Shown here piece after piece: positions 36,554 to 46,278 of a DNA stretch of 64,000 nt. Position 1 is the stretch's first letter, and each line of letters opens with the position of its first letter. The position numbers and the translations under genes were made by a program. The DNA is from Arthrobacter sp. zg-Y1110 (GTDB taxonomy: Bacteria; Actinomycetota; Actinomycetes; Actinomycetales; Micrococcaceae), in the NCBI RefSeq assembly GCF_025244865.1, contig NZ_CP104272.1:1674001-1738000 (forward strand), given 5' to 3'. The notes below the pieces were generated by a model. It did not search any database and was not told where the DNA came from. It worked only from the letters and a program-made list of their open reading frames with translations.

Positions 36554-36576
36554 GGCGTTTCCTTCGGTGGGCATCA

Positions 36577-36591
36577 GTTTACAGTGTATAC
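36577..36591. promoter_or_regulatory. Operator candidate for the TetR/SDR pair
   Basis: GTTTACA-G-TGTATAC is a 15-base near-perfect palindrome (one mismatch per arm) placed 24 bases before the regulator start. This size and shape fit an autoregulated TetR-family operator. Confidence 0.5.
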
Positions 36592-36678
36592 CGCACGTGC
36601 CCGGCCCTGCCGCACACCGGCAGCCCGGCGTCGCAATCACCCGTTTACATGGGCATTCCGTAAGGGTTTGGGGTCCCG

Positions 36679-36698
36679 GCGTGAGGAAAGCGTGAGGA
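36679..36698 (+). promoter_or_regulatory. KdpE-like direct-repeat site
   Basis: Two exact copies of GCGTGAGGA are spaced by two bases, giving an 11-base period, the hallmark of OmpR/PhoB-family response regulator sites. It lies about 100 bases before the first kdp micro-ORF, with a TGTAAT -10-like element at 36725-36730, and KdpE is an OmpR-family regulator encoded downstream. Confidence 0.55.
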
Positions 36699-36752
36699 TG
36701 GCTCTTTGAGCGCCGGCGAGGGCATGTAATCGGATGCGGCACAAGGTGTGCC

Positions 36753-36775
36753 CGCGCTGCCAAAGCGGCAGCGCG
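36753..36775 (+). other. Hairpin in the kdp leader
   Basis: A nine-bp stem CGCGCTGCC / GGCAGCGCG encloses a five-base loop (AAAGC) shortly before the first micro-ORF. No T-run follows, so it is not a terminator; it may affect leader stability. Confidence 0.5.
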
Positions 36776-36798
36776 CCGAACGGCTGGGGGCAATTCCC

Positions 36799-36882
36799 GT
36801 GCTTGATGTTTTATTTGTGGTGGGCTTCGTAGGGCTTTTCGCTGCGTTTGTCCTGATGGCCGGGGCGGTGGAAAAGCTGTGA
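36799..36882 (+). CDS. 27-residue single-helix micro-protein before kdpF
   Basis: A 27-residue peptide (GTG 36799 to TGA 36882) with one membrane helix ([20 protein letters not shown]) and the end EKL. It overlaps the kdpF start by four bases (GTGA), which suggests translational coupling. GGGGG lies before its GTG. Not an annotated Kdp subunit; it may be a small accessory subunit. Confidence 0.6.
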   Translation: MLDVLFVVGFVGLFAAFVLMAGAVEKL

Positions 36883-36968
36883 TCGTTTTCAACGTCCTTG
36901 CACTCTGCCTCGGGGTGGCCGCCGTCGGCTATCTCCTGGTGGCACTTGTTCGACCGGAGCGGTTCTGA
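36879..36968 (+). CDS. kdpF: KdpF, small subunit of the K+ ATPase
   Basis: 29 residues, single membrane helix ([19 protein letters not shown]) ending VRPERF, the KdpF pattern. KdpF stabilises the KdpFABC complex. GTG start overlaps the preceding micro-ORF, and its TGA overlaps the kdpA ATG (TGATG), so the chain is translationally coupled. Confidence 0.85.
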   Translation: MIVFNVLALCLGVAAVGYLLVALVRPERF

Positions 36969-38629
36969 TGGGCGGCTGGGTAACGGCCGCACAGGTCCTC
37001 AGCCTGGTGGTCCTGCTCGCGGCGGTCCACCGGCCGCTCGGTGACTACATGGCCCGGCTGTACTCCTCCGAAAAACACCTCCGTGCGGAGCGCGGCTTCT
37101 ACCGCCTGGTCGGAGTGGACGGTTCCTCCGGCCAGGCCTGGCAGAGCTACCTGCGCTCAGTCCTGGTTTTCTCCGGGGCCAGCATGCTCCTGCTTTACCT
37201 GCTGCAGCGACTCCAGCACCTGCTGCCGGGCTCGCTCGGCCTTCCGGCGGTGCCCGAAGCCCTGTCCTTCAACACGGCAGCCTCCTTCGTGGCCAACACC
37301 AACTGGCAGTCCTACTCGCCCGAAGTCACCATGGGTTACGCGGTGCAGATGGCGGGCCTGGCGGTGCAGAACTTCCTGTCCGCAGCTGTGGGTCTGGCCG
37401 TGGCGGTGGCACTGATCCGCGGCCTGGCCGGCCGCAACTCGTCCACCATCGGCAATTTCTGGGTGGACCTGACCCGCAGCGTCCTGCGGTTGCTGCTGCC
37501 CGTCGCTTTCCTGGCCGCCATCGTGCTGATCCTCGGCGGCGTGATCCAGAACTTCAACGGCTTCACCTCCGTCACCAACCTCCTCGGCGGAACCTCCACG
37601 GTCCCCGGCGGACCGGTGGCCTCCCAGGAAGCCATTAAGCTCCTGGGCACCAACGGCGGCGGCTTCTTCAATGCCAACTCCGCGCACCCGTTTGAAAACC
37701 CCAGCGGGTGGACCAACCTGGTGGAAATCTTCCTGATGCTCGTTATCCCGTTCAGCCTGCCCCGAACGTTCGGCACCATGGTGGGGGACCGCCGGCAGGG
37801 GTACGCGATCCTGGCAGCCATGGCCTCAATCTTCACGGTGTCGTTCGCGGCCATGACCGCATTCGAATTCGGTGCCGCGGACGGTGCAGCCGGTTCCATG
37901 GAAGGAAAGGAACAGCGGTTCGGAATAGCCGCATCGACCCTCTTTGGCTCGACCAGCACACTGACGTCCACCGGTGCGGTGAACGCCATGCATGACAGCT
38001 TCAGTCCGCTGGGCGGCATGATGGCGATGCTGAACATGATGCTCGGCGAAGTGGCGCCGGGCGGCGTCGGCTCCGGGCTCTACGGCATGCTGATCCTGGC
38101 GATCATCACCGCTTTTGTGGCCGGGCTCCTGGTGGGACGCACTCCCGAGTACCTCGGCAAGAAAATCGGCCCGAGGGAAATCAAGCTCGCCAGCCTCTAC
38201 ATCCTCACCATGCCCACCCTGGTCCTGGTCGGGACGGCGCTGAGCTTCGCGGTTCCCGGCATCCGGGCCGACATCGAGGGCACCTCCATCCTGAACACCG
38301 GACTCCACGGCTTCAGCGAGGTCCTGTATGCCTTCACTTCAGCAGCCAATAACAACGGCTCCGCATTCGCCGGACTCACGGCCAATACCCCGTGGCTGAA
38401 CACAGCCCTCGGCGTGGCCATGCTGGTGGGCCGCTTCCTGCCGATGGTCTTCGTGGTCGCCCTGGCCGGAGCCTTCGCCGAACAGGGCAAGGTCCCCGCC
38501 TCGGCCGGCACCCTGCCCACCCACCGGCCGCAGTCCGTGACGCTGCTGTGCGGCGTCACCGTGATCGTGACTGCCCTGACCTTCTTTCCCGTACTCGCGC
38601 TGGGTCCCCTGGCGGAAGGACTGCAATAA
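36968..38629 (+). CDS. kdpA: Potassium-transporting ATPase subunit A
   Basis: 553-residue potassium-binding, channel-like subunit of KdpFABC with about 10 membrane helices. Four selectivity-filter-type segments can be seen, including [28 protein letters not shown] and [15 protein letters not shown] at 36968 overlaps the kdpF stop. Normal length and intact. Confidence 0.95.
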   Translation: MGGWVTAAQVLSLVVLLAAVHRPLGDYMARLYSSEKHLRAERGFYRLVGVDGSSGQAWQSYLRSVLVFSGASMLLLYLLQRLQHLLPGSLGLPAVPEALSFNTAASFVANTNWQSYSPEVTMGYAVQMAGLAVQNFLSAAVGLAVAVALIRGLAGRNSSTIGNFWVDLTRSVLRLLLPVAFLAAIVLILGGVIQNFNGFTSVTNLLGGTSTVPGGPVASQEAIKLLGTNGGGFFNANSAHPFENPSGWTNLVEIFLMLVIPFSLPRTFGTMVGDRRQGYAILAAMASIFTVSFAAMTAFEFGAADGAAGSMEGKEQRFGIAASTLFGSTSTLTSTGAVNAMHDSFSPLGGMMAMLNMMLGEVAPGGVGSGLYGMLILAIITAFVAGLLVGRTPEYLGKKIGPREIKLASLYILTMPTLVLVGTALSFAVPGIRADIEGTSILNTGLHGFSEVLYAFTSAANNNGSAFAGLTANTPWLNTALGVAMLVGRFLPMVFVVALAGAFAEQGKVPASAGTLPTHRPQSVTLLCGVTVIVTALTFFPVLALGPLAEGLQ

Positions 38630-38631
38630 CC

Positions 38632-40782
38632 ATGTCCACACTTACCAAACCCCTGGAATCCGTTGCGGACTCCGAACCGGCTCCTGCCGGCCGCGGCATC
38701 TCTGCGGGCTCGCTGGCCGCCGCCCTGCCCGGAGCCTTCCGGAAACTGGACCCGCGGCTGATGGTCCGCACCCCGGTGATGTTTATCGTCGAAGTGGGTG
38801 CCGTACTGATCACCGCGATCGCCGTTGCCGAGCCCTTCCTCGGCGGCCCGCAGGACTCCGGCGGCACCCCCGTCCCCGGCGCTTTCTCCTGGCTGATTGC
38901 CGGCTGGCTCTGGGCCACCGTCATCTTTGCCAACCTCGCTGAAGCCGTGGCCGAGGGCCGCGGGAAGGCGCAGGCAGCCAGCCTGCGCAACAGCCGGGCC
39001 ACCACCACCGCCTACCGGCTGGAGGGTTACGACTCCGGCCGCGATCCCGCCGCCCTCGGGGCAACCATCTCGGAGGTTCCCTCGGCCGATCTTGGGCTGG
39101 ACGACGTGGTGGTGGTCGAGGCCGGGCAGATCATCCCCGGCGACGGCGACATCATCGACGGCATCGCGTCCGTCGACGAGTCGGCAATCACCGGCGAATC
39201 CGCCCCGGTCGTCCGCGAATCCGGCGGCGACCGCTCGGCGGTTACCGGCGGTACCCGGGTCCTGTCCGACCGGATTATCGTCCGGATCACCAGCAAACCC
39301 GGGGAAACCTTCGTAGACCGGATGATCCGGCTCGTCGAAGGCGCCGCGCGGCAGAAGACGCCCAACGAGATTGCCCTGAACATCCTCCTGGCCACGCTGT
39401 CGCTCATCTTCATCGTGGTGGTGCTGACGCTTAACCCGCTGGCAAGCTACTCATCCGCCACGGTCAGCATCCCCGTCCTGGTGGCGCTGCTGGTCTGCCT
39501 GATCCCCACCACCATCGGTGCACTGCTGTCCGCGATCGGCATTGCCGGCATGGACCGCCTGGTCCAGCGAAACGTCCTGGCCATGTCCGGCCGTGCGGTG
39601 GAGGCTGCCGGTGACGTCACCACGCTGCTGCTCGATAAGACGGGCACCATCACGTACGGCAACCGCCAGGCCGCCGGCTTCATCCCGATCAACGGCACCG
39701 AGAGCACCGACCTGATCGACGCCGCCGTGTTGTCCTCCTTCGGTGATCCCACCCCGGAGGGCAAGTCCATCGTGGACCTGGCCGCCGCTAAGGGCTGCCG
39801 CCCGGAACCGCCGGCCGGCTCCGTCAGCGTTCCCTTCACTGCCCAGACGCGGATGAGCGGCATGGACTTCCCCGACGGGGCGAAGATCCGCAAGGGTGCT
39901 TCCTCCGCCATCCTGGACTGGACGGCGGAATCCGGCGGCATCGACGTCGACGTCCTGATTGCCGTCGAGGACCAGGTGAAGAAGATCTCCACCGGCGGCG
40001 GCACTCCGCTGCTGGTGGCGGTTCGGGACGCCGACGGCGGCACCCGGGTGCTCGGTGTGATCCACCTGAAGGACGTGGTCAAGGAGGGCCTGAAGGAACG
40101 CTTCACCCAGCTGCGGGCCATGGGCATCCGCACCGTGATGATCACCGGCGACAATCCGTACACCGCGAAGGCCATTGCCGCCGAGGCAGGCGTGGACGAC
40201 TTCCTGGCCGAAGCCACCCCCGAGGACAAGATGGCCCTGATCCGCCGCGAACAGGCGGGCGGGCATCTGGTGGCCATGACGGGCGACGGTACCAATGACG
40301 CCCCGGCACTGGCCCAGGCCGACGTCGGCGTGGCCATGAACACGGGCACTTCCGCGGCCAAGGAAGCCGGCAACATGGTGGACCTGGACTCGGACCCCAC
40401 CAAACTGATTGACATTGTCGGGATCGGCAAGCAGCTGCTTATTACCCGCGGCGCCCTGACCACCTTCTCGATCGCCAACGACATTGCCAAGTACTTCGCC
40501 ATCATCCCGGCGATGTTCGTGGGGATTTTCCCCGGCCTTGCCGCGCTGAACCTGATGCAGCTCCACTCTCCGGCCTCGGCCATCCTCTCCGCGGTGATCT
40601 TCAACGCGGTGATCATCGTGGCACTGATTCCGCTGGCGCTGCGCGGGGTGAAGTACCGGGCTGCCGGATCCTCCTCGATCCTCAGCCGCAACCTGCTGAT
40701 CTACGGAGTGGGCGGCGTGATTGCGCCGTTCATCGGCATCAAGCTCATTGACCTGCTGATCAGCCTCATCCCGGGCTTCTGA
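38632..40782 (+). CDS. kdpB: Potassium-transporting ATPase subunit B
   Basis: 716-residue P-type ATPase that powers K+ uptake. Phosphorylation motif DKTGT (Asp335), TGES in the actuator domain, [18 protein letters not shown] hinge motif and KTP-type segment VRSxx are present in order. Starts two bases after kdpA stop (ATG 38632); the longer upstream reading overlaps kdpA and is spurious. Length is slightly above E. coli KdpB because of an N-terminal extension. Confidence 0.95.
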   Translation: MSTLTKPLESVADSEPAPAGRGISAGSLAAALPGAFRKLDPRLMVRTPVMFIVEVGAVLITAIAVAEPFLGGPQDSGGTPVPGAFSWLIAGWLWATVIFANLAEAVAEGRGKAQAASLRNSRATTTAYRLEGYDSGRDPAALGATISEVPSADLGLDDVVVVEAGQIIPGDGDIIDGIASVDESAITGESAPVVRESGGDRSAVTGGTRVLSDRIIVRITSKPGETFVDRMIRLVEGAARQKTPNEIALNILLATLSLIFIVVVLTLNPLASYSSATVSIPVLVALLVCLIPTTIGALLSAIGIAGMDRLVQRNVLAMSGRAVEAAGDVTTLLLDKTGTITYGNRQAAGFIPINGTESTDLIDAAVLSSFGDPTPEGKSIVDLAAAKGCRPEPPAGSVSVPFTAQTRMSGMDFPDGAKIRKGASSAILDWTAESGGIDVDVLIAVEDQVKKISTGGGTPLLVAVRDADGGTRVLGVIHLKDVVKEGLKERFTQLRAMGIRTVMITGDNPYTAKAIAAEAGVDDFLAEATPEDKMALIRREQAGGHLVAMTGDGTNDAPALAQADVGVAMNTGTSAAKEAGNMVDLDSDPTKLIDIVGIGKQLLITRGALTTFSIANDIAKYFAIIPAMFVGIFPGLAALNLMQLHSPASAILSAVIFNAVIIVALIPLALRGVKYRAAGSSSILSRNLLIYGVGGVIAPFIGIKLIDLLISLIPGF

Positions 40783-40836
40783 CATGGCGCCCCTCATCCG
40801 CACCATCCGCAGCATCCCCCTTACTAGGAGCAGGAA

Positions 40837-41445
40837 ATGAACCCCGTCCGCAGCAGCATGCGCCAGCTTGGCGTCTCCCTCCGCGCCCTGGCGGTGCTCA
40901 CGCTTTTCCTCGGCGTTGTGTACCCGTTGGTGGTGACGGGTGTCGGCCAGGCCGCGCTGCACGGCCGGGCCAACGGCTCGATGGTCAGCAGCGGCGGCAA
41001 CGAGGTGGGCTCGAAGCTGATCGGCCAGTCGTTCACTGACGCCGACGGCGCTGCCCTGCCCGAATGGTTCCAGTCCCGGCCGTCCGCCGCGGGGGACGGG
41101 TACGACGGCGGTGCCTCCAGCGGTTCCAACCTCGGTCCGCTGAACGAGGACCTCGCGGCTGCCGTGGCCGAGCGGCGGGCAGCCGTCGCGGAGCTGGAGT
41201 CGGTGGCGCCGGAGGATGTTCCCGCCGAGGCGGTCACGGCATCGGGGTCCGGGCTGGATCCGCACATCAGCCCCGAGTACGCCCGGATGCAGGTGGACCG
41301 GGTGGCGGCCGAACGCGGCCTGGATCCGGTGCAGGTCTCTGCCCTGGTGGACGACGCCACGCAGGCCCCGTTCGCCGGAGTCCTGGGCAGCAGTACCGTC
41401 AACGTGTTGCTTTTGAACATTTCGCTGGCGGAGCTGGACACTTAG
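40837..41445 (+). CDS. kdpC: Potassium-transporting ATPase subunit C
   Basis: 202 residues with one N-terminal membrane helix (residues about 12-32) and a periplasm-side domain. Family motifs: VYPLVVTGVGQ, ADGAALPEWFQSRPSAAG and SGLDPHISPEYARMQVDRVA. It assists K+ ATPase assembly. AGGAGCAGGAA precedes the ATG. Confidence 0.93.
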   Translation: MNPVRSSMRQLGVSLRALAVLTLFLGVVYPLVVTGVGQAALHGRANGSMVSSGGNEVGSKLIGQSFTDADGAALPEWFQSRPSAAGDGYDGGASSGSNLGPLNEDLAAAVAERRAAVAELESVAPEDVPAEAVTASGSGLDPHISPEYARMQVDRVAAERGLDPVQVSALVDDATQAPFAGVLGSSTVNVLLLNISLAELDT

Positions 41446-41448
41446 TCC

Positions 41449-43983
41449 ATGACGCGAGGACAACTGAGGGTATTTCTGGGGGCGGCGCCCGGCGTGGGCA
41501 AGACCTACGCCATGCTTGAAGAGGGGCGCCGCCTCCGGGATGAGGGATCCGACGTCGTCGTCGCGCTGGTGGAAACCCACGGCCGCGCCGCGACAGCTGC
41601 CCTGGCCGAGGGGCTGGAGACGGTCCCGCGTGCCGCCCTCAGCCACCGCGGGCTGGAACTCACGGAGCTGGACCTGGACGCCGTCCTGGCGCGGGCGCCG
41701 GAATACGCGCTGGTGGATGAACTGGCCCATACCAACGTGCCCGGACTGAAGAACGAAAAGCGGTGGCAGGACGTGCAGGCCCTGCTCGACGCAGGGATCA
41801 ACGTCCTGTCCACCGTGAACATCCAGCACATCGACTCCCTCAACGATGTGATCGAGCAGATCACCGGCACCCTGCAGGCCGAAACCGTACCGGACGCCGT
41901 CCTGCGCGGAGCCGAACAGGTGGAACTGGTGGACCTCACTCCCCAGTCGCTGCGCGGACGCCTGGCCGACGGCGTCATTTATCCGGAAGAACGGGTGGAC
42001 GCAGCCCTGTCCAACTATTTCCGCCTCGGAAACCTGACGGCCCTGCGCGAACTGGCCCTGCTGTGGCTGGCGGACGAGGTGGATTCGGCTCTGAACCGCT
42101 ACCGTGAAGAGCACGGCATCAGCCGCAAATGGGAGGCCCGGGAGCGGGTGGTGGTGGCGCTCACCGGCGGCGCCGAAGGGCGCACCCTGCTGCGCCGCGG
42201 GGCACGGATTGCAGCCCGGTCCGCCGGGGGAAAGCTGCTGGCCGTCCACGTTTCCGGGGCCGACGGACTGCGCGGGCCGGAACCGGCAGAACTGGCCGCG
42301 CAGCGGCTCCTGGTGGAGAAGCTCGGCGGCACGTTCCACCAGGTGGTGGGCAACGATGTTCCGCGGGCACTGGTTGACTTTGCCCGGGGCGTCAACGCCA
42401 CGCAGCTGGTGGTGGGGGTCAGCCGCCGTCCCCGGATCGCAGCACTGCTGTCCGGACAGGGCATCGGCGCCACGGTTATCCGGGAGTCCGGGGACATCGA
42501 CGTGCATATGGTCTCCCACTCGGCGGCTGCCCGGACCTTGGTGCTGCCGCACTTCGGGGGCGCCCTCTCGATGCGTCGGCGCCTGCTGGGCTTCGCCTTC
42601 GCCATTGTGGGCGGTCCGCTGCTGACGGCAGGCCTGGTTTCGCTCCGGAGCGCCGAAACCATCACCGGCGACGTGCTGAGCTACCAGCTGCTGGTCATCC
42701 TCGTGGCCCTGATCGGCGGCATCTGGCCGGCCCTGTTCGCGGCCTTGCTCTCGGGCCTGACCCTGGACTTCTTCTTCATCCAACCGCTGTACACCGTTAC
42801 CGTGGCCACGCCGTCGCACATGCTGGCACTGGGGCTCTACGTAGTGAACGCGCTGCTCGTCAGTTATGTGGTGGATGCCGCCGCCCGGCGGGCGCGCACC
42901 GCCCGGCGTTCGGCGTCGGAATCCGAGCTGCTCGCATCGGTGGCCGGCAGCGTGCTGCGCGGGGAAGATGCCCTTGCCGCACTGGTCAGCCGCACCCGTG
43001 AAGCCTTCAACGTGAGCGCCGCACGGATGCGTTGCGAGGATGAAGACCTGTACTCCGAGGGCGAGTGGCCGGCTTCCGCCTCACCCGAAGATCCGGCGTT
43101 CACCCGCCTGCCGGTGGGGGAGCGGTGCTCCTTGGATCTATGGGGGCGCGAACTGGCTGCGTCGGACCGGCGCCTGCTGGCGGTCATCACCGCCCAGTTG
43201 GAGGCGGCACTGGAACACCGCGAACTGACCGAAACCGCCAGGGGACTCGGCTCGCTGGCCGAGGCGGACAAGGTCCGCACGGCGCTGCTGGCCGCCGTCG
43301 GGCATGACCTGCGGCGGCCGCTGACCGCAGCGACCGCCGCCGTTACCGGGCTGCGGGCAACGGACGTCACCTGGTCCGAGCAGGACCGCAGCGAACTCCT
43401 CGCCACCGCCGAGGAATCCCTGGCCTCCCTTTCCGGACTCGTCACCAGCCTGCTGGATGTGAGCAGGCTGCAGGCCGGCGTCGTCGGCGTGAGCCTGGAG
43501 CCGCTGAATGTCGCGGATGCGGTGCTGCCGGCGCTCGAGGAACTTGAATTGGGACCGGCGGACGTGGAACTGGAAATCCCCTCCGCGCCGCGCGTGGTCC
43601 TGGCCGATCCGGTGCTCCTGCAGCGTGTGCTGGTCAACCTGCTGGCCAATGCGGTGCGCTTCAGCCCGGCGGAAACGAAATGTGTCCTGTCCGTCAGCGA
43701 GTTTGCCGGCCGGGTGGAAATCCGCGTCATAGACTCGGGACCCGGTGTCCCGGAGCAGCGGCGGGGAGAAATCTTCGTCCCCTTCCAGCGGCTGGGGGAC
43801 ACGGATAACTCAACCGGCCTGGGCCTGGGACTGGCCTTGGCCAAGGGATTCACTGAAGGAATGGGCGGAACGCTGGAAACCGAAGACACCCCCGGCGGCG
43901 GTCTGACCATGGTCCTCTCGCTGCCTGCCGCTGAACGCGGTACCCATGCGGCAGGGATCTCCACTCCGGCGGTGGCCGGATGA
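41449..43983 (+). CDS. kdpD: Sensor histidine kinase KdpD
   Basis: 844 residues. The N-terminal KdpD domain has Walker A-like GAAPGVGKTYAM (11-22) and the DELAHTN segment, then a Usp-like domain, four membrane helices (about 370-490), a GAF-like region, and the kinase core with the phosphorylated His619 in VGHDLRRP and the ATPase motifs NLLANAVRF and DSGPGV. It senses K+ limitation or turgor and phosphorylates KdpE. Starts three bases after kdpC and overlaps kdpE by four bases (ATGA). Confidence 0.94.
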   Translation: MTRGQLRVFLGAAPGVGKTYAMLEEGRRLRDEGSDVVVALVETHGRAATAALAEGLETVPRAALSHRGLELTELDLDAVLARAPEYALVDELAHTNVPGLKNEKRWQDVQALLDAGINVLSTVNIQHIDSLNDVIEQITGTLQAETVPDAVLRGAEQVELVDLTPQSLRGRLADGVIYPEERVDAALSNYFRLGNLTALRELALLWLADEVDSALNRYREEHGISRKWEARERVVVALTGGAEGRTLLRRGARIAARSAGGKLLAVHVSGADGLRGPEPAELAAQRLLVEKLGGTFHQVVGNDVPRALVDFARGVNATQLVVGVSRRPRIAALLSGQGIGATVIRESGDIDVHMVSHSAAARTLVLPHFGGALSMRRRLLGFAFAIVGGPLLTAGLVSLRSAETITGDVLSYQLLVILVALIGGIWPALFAALLSGLTLDFFFIQPLYTVTVATPSHMLALGLYVVNALLVSYVVDAAARRARTARRSASESELLASVAGSVLRGEDALAALVSRTREAFNVSAARMRCEDEDLYSEGEWPASASPEDPAFTRLPVGERCSLDLWGRELAASDRRLLAVITAQLEAALEHRELTETARGLGSLAEADKVRTALLAAVGHDLRRPLTAATAAVTGLRATDVTWSEQDRSELLATAEESLASLSGLVTSLLDVSRLQAGVVGVSLEPLNVADAVLPALEELELGPADVELEIPSAPRVVLADPVLLQRVLVNLLANAVRFSPAETKCVLSVSEFAGRVEIRVIDSGPGVPEQRRGEIFVPFQRLGDTDNSTGLGLGLALAKGFTEGMGGTLETEDTPGGGLTMVLSLPAAERGTHAAGISTPAVAG

Positions 43984-44654
43984 AGATCCTGGTCGCCGAC
44001 GACGACGTGCAGATCCTCCGCGCGCTGCGCATCACGCTGAGCGCGTACGGATATGAGGTAGTGACAGCGGAAAGCGGCAGTGCCGCCATCCGGAAGGCGG
44101 TGGACACCCATCCGGACCTGCTGGTGCTGGATCTGGGCATGCCGGGGGTGAGCGGCATGGAAGTCATTGAAGCCGTCCGCGGCTGGAGTGCCGTGCCCAT
44201 CCTGGTGGTCTCGGGCCGGATCGATCCGGCGGACAAGGTGCGGGCGCTGGACCTGGGGGCGGATGACTACGTCACCAAGCCCTTTTCCACCGAGGAACTG
44301 CTGGCCCGGATCCGGGCGCTTTCCCGCCGGTCGCCCGCGGCTGCGGGCCCCAGCGAGATCACGTTCGGGACCGTGCGGGTGGACCTGGCCGCGCGGCGCA
44401 TCGCGCGGGTCGACGACGGCTCGGACATCCGCCTGACGCCTACCGAGTGGCGGTTCCTGTCCGAACTGCTTGCCCATCCGGGCATGCTGGTCACCCAACA
44501 GGCCCTGCTCACGAACGTCTGGGGCCCGGGCACCACGGACTCGGGCTACCTGCGGCTGTACATCGGACAGCTGCGGCGGAAACTGGAGCGTGACCCTGCG
44601 GCTCCGGAGCACCTGCTCACTGAACACGGCATGGGCTACCGGTTTGTGCCCTGA
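43980..44654 (+). CDS. kdpE: Response regulator KdpE
   Basis: 224 residues. The receiver domain has acidic residues D7, D8 and the phosphorylated Asp51 in LLVLDLGMPG, and Lys near 101 in VTKPF; the C-terminal OmpR-type winged helix covers about 125-222. It activates kdp transcription, probably through the 11-base direct repeat upstream. ATG overlaps the kdpD stop. Confidence 0.94.
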   Translation: MKILVADDDVQILRALRITLSAYGYEVVTAESGSAAIRKAVDTHPDLLVLDLGMPGVSGMEVIEAVRGWSAVPILVVSGRIDPADKVRALDLGADDYVTKPFSTEELLARIRALSRRSPAAAGPSEITFGTVRVDLAARRIARVDDGSDIRLTPTEWRFLSELLAHPGMLVTQQALLTNVWGPGTTDSGYLRLYIGQLRRKLERDPAAPEHLLTEHGMGYRFVP

Positions 44655-44688
44655 TGCAACCGGTGGCAGGTCCTGACCGCTTAACGCA

Positions 44689-44722
44689 ATGAGCGCCCGG
44701 CCCTTGCGGGACGGACGCTCAT
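44689..44722. terminator. Bidirectional hairpin between kdpE and the LysM gene
   Basis: A 15-position stem (one mismatch, one wobble) with a GCAA tetraloop on the minus strand separates convergent genes. No long T-run follows on the plus strand; read from the minus strand it is followed by TGCGTT. Confidence 0.6.
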
Positions 44723-44746
44723 CTTGCGCGGTGTGGCTGGGAAGCC

Positions 44747-45616
44747 TTATGCGCGGTAGAACACGGGGCCGGAGCCGACGTTGACGGACTGGACTACGGT
44801 CTGGTTGCCGTTCCAGCCGCTGTGGATGGCTTCGCCGTTGCCGATGTAGATGGCAATGTGGGCCAGGCCCATGCCGCCGTCGGCGTAGTAGACCATGTCA
44901 CCGGGCTCCGGGGTGGAGACCTGGGTGCCGTAGGCGGCCAGCTGTGCGGGAGCAAGGTCCCCCACGCTGTGGCCTGCGGCGCGCAGGGCAACCTCAACCA
45001 GGACGGTGCAGTCCTGGGCTGCGCCCAGCTGCGACTGTGCCGAAGCCAGCATGATGGCGTTGGTGCCGCTGGCTGCGGGGGTTGCTGCAGCCGGCGTGAT
45101 GTTGGTGGACTGGGTGGTGACCACGCCGGTATTGGCGGGCTCAACCGGTGCTGCTGCTGCCGGTGCTGCAGCCGGAGCGGCGTAGGACGCAACGGGTTCG
45201 GCAGCAATGGCCGGAGCGGCTTCGCCGGCAACGGTGATGACATCGCCGGGGTAGATGATCGATGCCAGGGACAGGCCGTTCAGCGCCAGGACGGAGTCCA
45301 GGCCAACGCCGTAAGCGGCGGAGATCTGGCCCAGGGTGTCACCGGAAACAACGGTGTGGGTGGTGGCAGCAGCTGCGGGGGCAGCTACCGGTGCGGCTGC
45401 AACGGGGGCGGCTGCTACCGGGGCGGCCGGTGCAACGGCCTGCGACGGGGTGTAGTTGTCATTGGCGACAACTCCGGCGGAGGCCGGTGCGGCCATGCTG
45501 AGCATCAGGCCGGAACCTGCGACGACTACGGCAGCGGCGCTGCCGATGGTCCGTCCACGGCCGGCAACGACGATGGTCTCGGCGCGGTGGCGTCCACGAG
45601 TCTTGTTGAAAGTCAT
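44747..45616 (-). CDS. Secreted LysM-NlpC/P60 peptidoglycan hydrolase-like protein
   Basis: 289 residues. A basic N-terminus and a hydrophobic segment to ASA near 47 form a signal peptide. Residues 56-85 are Ala/Pro repeats, 86-130 are a LysM domain (THTVVSGDTLGQISAAYGVG), 140-185 another Ala/Pro linker, and 187-289 a reduced NlpC/P60 domain with catalytic Cys203 (QDCT), His253 (GLAHIAIYIG) and His265. The catalytic Cys context lacks the usual GVPYVWGG segment. ATG at 45616 is preceded by GGGAGAGG. It is controlled by a c-di-AMP riboswitch, as common for cell-wall hydrolases in this phylum. Confidence 0.88.
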   Translation of the reverse strand: MTFNKTRGRHRAETIVVAGRGRTIGSAAAVVVAGSGLMLSMAAPASAGVVANDNYTPSQAVAPAAPVAAAPVAAAPVAAPAAAATTHTVVSGDTLGQISAAYGVGLDSVLALNGLSLASIIYPGDVITVAGEAAPAIAAEPVASYAAPAAAPAAAAPVEPANTGVVTTQSTNITPAAATPAASGTNAIMLASAQSQLGAAQDCTVLVEVALRAAGHSVGDLAPAQLAAYGTQVSTPEPGDMVYYADGGMGLAHIAIYIGNGEAIHSGWNGNQTVVQSVNVGSGPVFYRA

Positions 45617-45631
45617 GTAATAACCTCTCCC

Positions 45632-45794
45632 GATACCTGCGAGGTGAGCTGTCGGATTCGGATGGGAGACACCCGGCCGCCGGTGAAACCGGAGACTTAA
45701 CCCCAAGGATTCAAGGAACCCATAAATGGTTCCCCCGCCTCTGCCGTGGTTGTGCGTTCTGTGGACCCCGGGACCAGCGGCAGAGCTAGGTAAC
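45632..45794 (-). ncRNA. c-di-AMP riboswitch (ydaO-yuaA type)
   Basis: The leader of the LysM-NlpC/P60 gene contains the landmark segments of this RNA class, read on the minus strand: TAGCTCTGCCGC, GCAGAGGCGGGGGAACCA, TCCTTGAATCCTTGGGG, and CCGAATCCGACAGCTCACC followed by TCGCAGG. The order, spacing and length (about 160 nt) fit. Binding of c-di-AMP normally turns the downstream gene off in this class. The 5' edge is approximate. Confidence 0.9.
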
Positions 45795-45799
45795 AAGCC

Positions 45800-46278
45800 C
45801 GGGGGAGCCGCATCAGAAAGCGGCATGGGAATAACCGTACAAGATAGTTACGGTTGGATAACCATTGTGTGATCTGCTTCTCTCAGGCGTGTGATCGGGG
45901 GCGCGATATGCTACCCGAAATCTGCCTCTGCGGCCACACCGGCTAGCTTCAGTCTCAATCTTAACAGGGCTTTTCTCGCGTCCGAGTGGCGGGGTAACCC
46001 CAGGCGTCGAGGTAGGTGTTACGGGTGTGATCCCTTCAGTAACAGCCGTACCACTGCCTCGGAATCGGCGTCCCGGCCACCCGATCCGCGCTCGAAGAAT
46101 TCCACCCTCCGATACGGGAGTGGCTGAAGTTTTCCCATCGGTCACGACTGCACCACCGTGTGGGGTAAAAGTGGCCGGGATCACTGAAATTTGCTTCCCG
46201 ACCGACGACGGCGGCGGGTAAGGTTGTTAGGCGACCTTCCAATATCGGTCGCTTGTTCCGAGCAAACAGGAGTATGCA
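45800..46278. other. Divergent regulatory region with repeated octamers
   Basis: About 480 bases without a protein gene between the riboswitch and the MFS gene. It contains three copies of GTGTGATC (45867-45874, 45889-45896, 46025-46032; the first two are 22 bases apart) and an inverted repeat AACCGTA with a nine-base loop (45833-45855). It must hold promoters for both directions. The factors that use it are unknown; a MtrA- or Crp-like regulator is a guess. Confidence 0.5.

Noticed and set aside
39451..42819. A very long open frame on the minus strand (over 1100 codons) opposite kdpB, kdpC and kdpD
   Set aside because: It is the antisense shadow of three well-supported kdp genes in high-GC sequence; its translation is low-complexity and resembles no family.
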